DNA of 17,787 nucleotides. It comes from an uncultured Selenomonadaceae bacterium (lineage in GTDB: Bacteria; Bacillota; Negativicutes; Selenomonadales; Selenomonadaceae). The stretch lies in the NCBI GenBank assembly GCA_905233325.1, contig CAJODU010000044.1:1-17787 (forward strand), read 5' to 3'. Under the pieces are notes generated by a model that made no database searches, was not told where the DNA came from, and saw only the letters and a list, made by a program, of their open reading frames with translations. Both the position numbers and the translations under genes were made by a program. Positions 13,369 to 17,787 of this stretch are shown in pieces (within the stretch, counting starts at the first letter, position 1; each line of letters opens with the position of its first letter).

Positions 13369-14232
13369 TTATTGCAAGGCCGCTTTCAAAGTGTTCATAT
13401 TCTCGTCTGCATTGGCAGGTACAGCCTCGCCGGTGACGATCGGATCAAGAGTATAAATCTTCGCACCGGTCTCGTTGGCGATAGTCTGTGCGGCACTTGG
13501 TGAATACTGCGGTTCAGTGAATATAACTTTCACCGATAAGGTGTTGAGCTTGTCGATTGTTTCGGCAAGCTCTTTTGGTGTGGGTTCAGTCCCTGGCTCG
13601 CGCTCAATAACAGCGACAATATTTAAATCAAATTCTTTGGCGAAGTATGGGAAAGCCTCGTGGAAGGTTACAATATCCTTGTTGGGAAGAAAATCAAGCT
13701 GGTCGTGCATTTCTTCGCGCAGAGCGTCCAGCTTGGTTACATAGTCAAGGGCATTCTTTTTGTAGTCAATGGAATGATCGGGATCAATTTGAGAGAGCTG
13801 ATTGCAAAGCTCAATAACCTGTTGTTTAGCATAAGTGATACTCAGCCAAACATGAGGATTTACTTCGCCGTCAGTCTCGACAGGATTGATCTTCTCCGCC
13901 TTGGAGAGATCGATAACCTTCAGATCAGAAACTTCAGCAGCCTTGTCAAGGAAGGACTCCATACCAAAACCGTTGGCAACGAAGACATCGCCGCCGGCGA
14001 GGGTTTTCATATCCTCAGTGGTGATTTGATAGTCGTGAAGGCAGCCGGTCTGCGGTGCGGTGAGATTGACGACTTCAACACCCTCAACGCCCTTTGTGAG
14101 GTTGATTGCGTGCAGATACATAGGATAGAACGAGGTAACGATTCTGAATTTGCCGTCAGTCCCCTTGCCGCCGCCGCAGCCAATCAAAACGAACGTACAT
14201 ACTATCATCAATGCTGTCAAAATCTTTTTCAT
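13369..14232 (-). CDS. Zinc/manganese ABC transporter substrate-binding lipoprotein (ZnuA/TroA family)
   Basis: A 287-residue cluster A-I metal-binding protein. MKKILTALMIVCTFVLIGC is a lipoprotein signal with Cys19 as lipidation site (LIGC lipobox). Probable metal ligands are His66 (GCLHDYQ), His127 (NPHVWLS), His191 (TFHEAFPYF) and an acidic fourth ligand, Asp263 (TLDP). ZnuA-type His-rich loops are missing, so zinc versus manganese is undecided. The start at 14232 is chosen for the signal peptide and a GGAGTG about 11 nt upstream. The frame is open further upstream, but that part overlaps the regulator gene. No permease or ATPase gene is adjacent, so it is an orphan in this window. It is the last gene of the speD-regulator run. 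Confidence 0.92.
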   Translation of the reverse strand: MKKILTALMIVCTFVLIGCGGGKGTDGKFRIVTSFYPMYLHAINLTKGVEGVEVVNLTAPQTGCLHDYQITTEDMKTLAGGDVFVANGFGMESFLDKAAEVSDLKVIDLSKAEKINPVETDGEVNPHVWLSITYAKQQVIELCNQLSQIDPDHSIDYKKNALDYVTKLDALREEMHDQLDFLPNKDIVTFHEAFPYFAKEFDLNIVAVIEREPGTEPTPKELAETIDKLNTLSVKVIFTEPQYSPSAAQTIANETGAKIYTLDPIVTGEAVPANADENMNTLKAALQ

Positions 14233-14266
14233 ATAAATTTTCACTCCAATCTGCAAATTGCAAATT

Positions 14267-16378
14267 CTACATAATGAGATCATTAAACTTAGCCTTGTAA
14301 AAGTCGGCAAATATCTTGATAAGCTCCTTGTGTATTTCCTGACTGTTACCTTCATGCAGAAGATCAATAAAACCCCAGCGATCAATCAAGACAGAGGCGA
14401 TGTGTCCGATAGTATCAATGCAAGGTTCGCTGCTGTCAAGCGGTGCAAGAAGAATAATGGCGGTCTTGACGGTCTCGCTGCCATAACTAAAACCTTCACC
14501 AAGCTGCAAGATACCCAATGCAAGAGTTTTTGTATATTCTGTCTTGCAATGCAGTAAAACCATATGACGACCGGCGAAAAGCGTGCTGCCCTTTTCTTCG
14601 CGCTGCAGGAGAGTCTCTGCTATCTTTGTTTTAGAAAAATCATCATCAGAAATTAGTTCTCCGGCTTTGAGACAGGCTTCCTCTATATTTTGGACACTCA
14701 CACGCTTAAAATGGCAGTGAGATAATAAATCAATTATGGCTTGAGAATACTCGCTCATCTTTTTGAGTGCCTCAGGAAAGGACAATTTAGGCTCAATGAT
14801 GACGGCGGAGTTTAAGAATTGCTCATTCTGATGAGTCAACTCTTCCTCAATCTTCAATCTGTCTTCACGCGAGAGAGCGGCACTGACAACCACTACCTTG
14901 CAAGGCGGATTGTTTATCGGCACGGTTGAGATGACAAATTCAAAATCCATTGAGGCGGCGTAGTTTTCGTTGATGGTAAGGAGCGGCACTTGGTCAACAA
15001 TATTGATATTTCGGAATTGAGATTTGATCCTGCTCACCAAAAGGCTTGAAGTTCCCATACCCGTCGGACAGGCTACAACTACGCGGTGAACAGAATTTCG
15101 GAATGTCTCACTGTCGGAGAGTGCCGCACCCAAGTGCATTGCAATATAGGCAACCTCAGCTTGCGGCAATTTCTGCCCGATATATTCCTCCAACTTTCCT
15201 ACACATTTGCCGGCAAGTTCAATGAGTTCAGGGTAATGCTCCTGCATTTCACCAAGAAGAGGATTGCGAATTTCCATATTCATTTTGAGACGACGAATTG
15301 AGGGGCCGAGATGATTGACAAGACCGGCAAGAAGGCTCTGATTTTTATTAATATCTCTGCCCGTCTCTTTGGCGGCGGCTTTCATAATCGAACGAGCAAT
15401 CTGCACCAGACGGAAATCCTCCATCATTGAAATACCTGAAAGATTCTCCGTGCTGTATCTGCTCCTTGCACCGAGTAAGTGCATTGTAATGTAGGCAACC
15501 TCGTCAACGGGTACTTCTATATTTAATATATTAGACAGTTTATTTGCCAAGTTAGAGGCAATGTCAAATTCTCGCTTGCTCTTCAGCAGCTCCAAACTGT
15601 TGGAATCAATTTTGATAGTCTCGTGATTTTTGATTCGCTGAATGGTCAGAGATATGTGGACTATAAGACCGGCGAAGGCGTTATCAGAGAATTGATAACC
15701 AAGTTCAAGCTCAACGGAATGAATGAGCTTTTCTAGTTTGTGCCAACTGTTCTCGCCTACAAGATTAAGCCAAAACTTTGAGACTTGCGACAGACGTTCA
15801 TCAGATTCAATGTTGAGATTGTCCTGCAGGAGTTCCAGAAGTTCATTATCGTTGATATGTTCGTGAATGTATCTGACGATTGCACGGCGTAAGTCCCTCT
15901 CATCGCCAAGCAGACTGACACCCAGACCGGGTTTACGCAGCAATCTAAGCCCCTGCTCCTTAAACCAAGGCTCCAGCTTGTCAAGATCATTGCTGATTGT
16001 TGAATCAGTAACATTGAGGAGAGAGGACAGGGCAAATAGTTTGATTGGTTCCATACTTGATAGCAGCGTACTGATTATTATGGATTGCCTCTCCGTTGGC
16101 GTATATTCTCTTCTGAATTTTTTCTTGCCGAGTTCCAGCAGGGCAAATTTTTTGACGGAACTTCCCTTAACAATTAAGCCTGCGCCGGTTTTTTTCTCCA
16201 ACTGCAGGCTGTATTCATTAAAAAGTTCTTCCACTTTAGATAATTGTCTTGATACGGTTTTGGTGCTTACATTCAATTTTTCTGCGATTTCCGCTAAAGT
16301 CTTTATTTCTTCATTTTCCAAAAGTATCTTTGCAATAAGAAATGTCCTTTGTTCAATCACAGTTGTCACTTCTATCAA
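14267..16378 (-). CDS. PRD-containing transcriptional activator with EIIB and EIIA domains (MtlR/LicR type)
   Basis: A 703-residue PTS-controlled regulator. Domain order: HTH_11 (about 1-65, LAEIAEKLNVSTKTVSRQL), Mga/DeoR-like HTH (about 95-160), PRD1 with His241 and His300, PRD2 with His356 and His415, EIIB(Gat)-like with Cys437 in CPTGMGTS, and EIIA (about 555-700) with His610 in HMVLLHCKT as likely phosphosite. Such proteins activate sugar-PTS operons according to phosphorylation by HPr and the cognate EII. The TTG start overlaps the speD stop (TTGA, 4-nt overlap), suggesting translational coupling; a GTG at 16360 is the main alternative. No PTS transporter genes are in the window, so its target is unknown. 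Being coupled to speD is unusual. Confidence 0.92.
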   Translation of the reverse strand: MIEVTTVIEQRTFLIAKILLENEEIKTLAEIAEKLNVSTKTVSRQLSKVEELFNEYSLQLEKKTGAGLIVKGSSVKKFALLELGKKKFRREYTPTERQSIIISTLLSSMEPIKLFALSSLLNVTDSTISNDLDKLEPWFKEQGLRLLRKPGLGVSLLGDERDLRRAIVRYIHEHINDNELLELLQDNLNIESDERLSQVSKFWLNLVGENSWHKLEKLIHSVELELGYQFSDNAFAGLIVHISLTIQRIKNHETIKIDSNSLELLKSKREFDIASNLANKLSNILNIEVPVDEVAYITMHLLGARSRYSTENLSGISMMEDFRLVQIARSIMKAAAKETGRDINKNQSLLAGLVNHLGPSIRRLKMNMEIRNPLLGEMQEHYPELIELAGKCVGKLEEYIGQKLPQAEVAYIAMHLGAALSDSETFRNSVHRVVVACPTGMGTSSLLVSRIKSQFRNINIVDQVPLLTINENYAASMDFEFVISTVPINNPPCKVVVVSAALSREDRLKIEEELTHQNEQFLNSAVIIEPKLSFPEALKKMSEYSQAIIDLLSHCHFKRVSVQNIEEACLKAGELISDDDFSKTKIAETLLQREEKGSTLFAGRHMVLLHCKTEYTKTLALGILQLGEGFSYGSETVKTAIILLAPLDSSEPCIDTIGHIASVLIDRWGFIDLLHEGNSQEIHKELIKIFADFYKAKFNDLIM

Positions 16379-17190
16379 TATAGATTCTTCCCGCTGAAGA
16401 TTTCGATCATCTCGCGGCGAAGGTTGGAAGATATTTCCAATCTGGTTTTGGGTGGTATCTCATGAGAGTCGGTATTAAACAGGTAGTTTTGAAGTTCCAT
16501 TTCCTTAACGAGCATACGAGTGTGGAAGAGATTAGCCTGATACATATTGACATCAACGGCGTCATAAATATCCAAAATTTCATCACTGATAAATTCTTGG
16601 ATAGAAGTCATCTTGCTGTCCATAAAGAGCTTTTTGCCGGTGACGTCCCGCGTGAAGCCTCTGACCCTGTAGTCCATAGTAATTATATCTGAATCAAACT
16701 GCCCGATCAGATAATCCAAAGTCAAAAGAGGCGATATTTCACCGCAAGTTGAAACATCAATATCAACTCTGAAAGTGGCAAGGCTTGTCTCAGGGTGAAA
16801 TTCGGGATAGGTGTGAACGGTTACATGGCTTTTGTCGAGGTGAGCCAATATAGTATCACCTTTAAGCTCATCAGTCTTGTCGTCGTTGTGAGTTCCACCT
16901 TTAGGGCGTTTCTGCCCTAGTTCAATGGCAGTCTCTTCAGCAATCAAGATAGTGACACTTGCACCTTGAGGATCATAATCTTGACTTGAGATATTGAGGA
17001 TTCGCGCCCCAATCATCTCCGTAACTCTAGTCAAAATACTTTTGAGACGCTCAGAATTGTACTGCTCATCAATATAATGGATATAATCCTTCTGCTCGCG
17101 CTGAGTTTTGGCGTAACAAATATCGTAAATGTTGAAGCTCAATGCCTTGGTCAGGTTGTTGAAGCCATAGAGTTTCAGCTTATCTTCCAA
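16375..17190 (-). CDS. speD: S-adenosylmethionine decarboxylase proenzyme (E. coli type)
   Basis: A 271-residue proenzyme that self-cleaves before Ser121 (AHLDK/SHVTVHTYPE) to form a pyruvoyl beta/alpha enzyme. It decarboxylates AdoMet to supply aminopropyl groups for spermidine. The N-terminal KLKLYGFNNLTKALSF, YDPQGASVTIL, DVSTCGEISPLL and DYRVRGFTRDV segments closely follow the long class 1A (E. coli) SpeD rather than the short Bacillus/archaeal form. The start is TTG 17190, set by the family N-terminus and GGGGGT 6 nt upstream. No speE is present in the window. It is the first gene of the minus-strand run, downstream of tRNA-Ala. A weak promoter (TTGATA, 18 nt, TACATT) may sit inside the inverted repeat at 17210-17278. 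Confidence 0.97.
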   Translation of the reverse strand: MEDKLKLYGFNNLTKALSFNIYDICYAKTQREQKDYIHYIDEQYNSERLKSILTRVTEMIGARILNISSQDYDPQGASVTILIAEETAIELGQKRPKGGTHNDDKTDELKGDTILAHLDKSHVTVHTYPEFHPETSLATFRVDIDVSTCGEISPLLTLDYLIGQFDSDIITMDYRVRGFTRDVTGKKLFMDSKMTSIQEFISDEILDIYDAVDVNMYQANLFHTRMLVKEMELQNYLFNTDSHEIPPKTRLEISSNLRREMIEIFSGKNLY

Positions 17191-17202
17191 CTAACTACCC
17201 CC

Positions 17203-17278
17203 AAAAAACTAATGCAGAATGTAGAATCAAGAATTCAGAACTATCAATTCTGCATTCTGCACTCTGCATTCTGCATTA
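17203..17278 (-). repeat. Hairpin of two inverted heptamer tandem arrays; probable tRNA terminator
   Basis: Arms 17210-17240 and 17248-17278 are 31 nt each, pair at 26 of 31 positions and leave a 7-nt loop. The right arm is TTCTGCA repeated four times (one copy CTCTGCA); the left arm is the decayed complement (TGCAGAA, TGTAGAA, TCAAGAA, TTCAGAA). On the minus strand the hairpin is followed by T6 (17203-17208), so it can end the tRNA transcript or attenuate read-through into speD. Confidence 0.7.
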
Positions 17279-17287
17279 ATAATAAAA

Positions 17288-17363
17288 TGGTGGAGACAAG
17301 GGGGATCGAACCCCTGACCTCAACGCTGCCAGCGTTGCGCTCTCCCAGCTGAGCTATGTCCCC
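17288..17363 (-). tRNA. tRNA-Ala (anticodon GGC)
   Basis: The minus strand folds into a full 76-nt cloverleaf. Acceptor GGGGACA pairs with TGTCTCC, the D stem is GCTC/GAGC, and the anticodon stem CAACG/CGTTG holds loop CTGGCAG, giving anticodon GGC. The T arm is AGGGG-TTCGATC-CCCCT, and CCA is encoded. The G3-U70 pair, the main identity element for alanyl-tRNA synthetase, is present. GGC reads GCC/GCU codons. Confidence 0.97.
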
Positions 17364-17374
17364 GCAACAAATAT

Positions 17375-17403
17375 ATTCTAACTCTAATTTGATATTGTGT
17401 CAA
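17375..17403 (-). promoter_or_regulatory. Promoter of tRNA-Ala
   Basis: On the minus strand a consensus TTGACA (17398-17403) is 17 nt from TAGAAT (17375-17380). Transcription would start about 5 nt before the mature tRNA. Confidence 0.75.
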
Positions 17404-17450
17404 GTACTAAATGAAAATTTTTTAAAATATTTTGTAGAGCTGATTGTATA

Positions 17451-17661
17451 ATCAAATCGGACAGTAAAAAAATAGGACAGACGGGAACTTTTCAGGTAAA
17501 ATAACAAACCTGAAAGGAAGAAGCCGAATGTCTAATGAAGATTATAGCACAAAATGCCGCGAAAGATGTTTAACTATTCTTCATCGAAAGAGCATTTTGA
17601 GCAAGAGACATTGTTAATCCATGTTGCCTGAAAAATTTTTTCGTCATATGTCCGATTTGAT
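17451..17661. repeat. 13-bp perfect inverted repeat bounding a 211-bp segment (possible MITE or IS remnant)
   Basis: ATCAAATCGGACA at 17451-17463 is repeated in inverted orientation at 17649-17661. Between them lie a second GGACAG, an 8-bp stem TTTCAGGT / ACCTGAAA (17490-17497, 17508-17515, 10-nt loop) and the start of a broken ORF. The ends resemble terminal inverted repeats, but no target duplication is visible and the right repeat lies inside the broken reading frame. Confidence 0.35.
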
Positions 17662-17787
17662 ATTGCAATTTGCCCCCATGATTAAAATTGCGGGTGATCA
17701 CGCCCATTTAATAAAAAGGCTGTGATCACAAGTTTTAAGAGAAAAGCTCCGTTGAAAGATAACGATCACCGGTATCAGGAAGCAATA
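17528..17787 (+). pseudogene. Degenerate reading frame, possibly transposase-derived, running off the window
   Basis: An ATG at 17528 with AAAGGAAG 7 nt upstream opens MSNEDYSTKCRERCLTILHR and stops at 17615-17617. The same frame resumes as MLPEKFFRHMSDLILQF, then APMIKIAGDHAHLIKRL, and is stopped again by TGA (17723-17725) and once more before the window edge. The protein-like composition on both sides of the stops suggests a decayed gene rather than random DNA. YSTKxRER at the N-terminus, plus a shifted-frame KEHFEQET, faintly recall IS630-type transposase starts; this is not enough for an assignment. The hairpin immediately before its ribosome binding site is unusual. Confidence 0.3.

Noticed and set aside
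13660..14274. 204-residue plus-strand ORF
   Set aside because: Antisense to the metal-binding lipoprotein gene, whose signal peptide and ligands are clear.
15867..16397. 176-residue plus-strand ORF
   Set aside because: Antisense to the HTH and PRD part of the regulator.
17077..17352. Plus-strand ORF ending MVETRGIEPLTSTLPALRSPS
   Set aside because: It is the antisense reading of tRNA-Ala and of the speD 5' end. This peptide is a well-known spurious translation of tRNA sequence.
1..17787. CRISPR array, rRNA or prophage
   Set aside because: No regularly spaced repeats, no rRNA-like sequence and no phage structural genes were seen on either strand.

Overview
The window looks like chromosomal DNA of a Gram-negative Firmicute (class Negativicutes, e.g. 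Selenomonadales or Acidaminococcales). It pairs outer-membrane lipid A genes (lpxC, fabZ) with Firmicute-style features: strong AGGAGG-type ribosome binding sites, frequent TTG starts, an MtlR/BglG-type PRD regulator, an HslV with a short propeptide, a DUF4127 protein and anaerobic cobalamin synthesis (cbiG). The assignment is inferred from gene content and is not proven.

Layout. (1) 1-417: 3' part of cbiG on the plus strand, meeting fabZ and lpxC on the minus strand tail to tail. (2) 1725-1885: divergent lpxC/recO promoters, then recO, a RecO without the usual zinc cysteines. (3) 2522-3515: accessory patch of about 1 kb holding a decayed IS30-family transposase directly behind recO, and two direct copies of a leader of about 85 bp. 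Each copy has a hairpin that buries its own Shine-Dalgarno and stands before a short hydrophobic reading frame. (4) 3516-9376: plus-strand run of an OPT oligopeptide transporter, topoisomerase III (topB), a hexapeptide acetyltransferase and a glycosyltransferase. (5) 9389-9538: a 49-residue Lys-rich ORF on the minus strand with a near-consensus promoter, back to back with the promoter of the next run. (6) 9668-13365: secreted DUF4127 protein, then hslV and hslU. (7) 17190-13369, minus strand: speD, a PRD/EIIB/EIIA regulator overlapping it by 4 nt, and a zinc/manganese-binding lipoprotein. (8) 17203-17403: tRNA-Ala(GGC) with its promoter, and a hairpin of heptamer repeats behind it. (9) 17451-17787: degenerate, probably mobile-element-derived DNA.

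Most genes are housekeeping: envelope lipid A synthesis, recombination and topology, ATP-dependent proteolysis, spermidine synthesis and metal uptake. The best candidates for something undescribed are the duplicated hairpin-leader/small-peptide unit at 3087-3460, the translational coupling of speD to a PTS-type regulator, and the unrecognised 49-residue protein.
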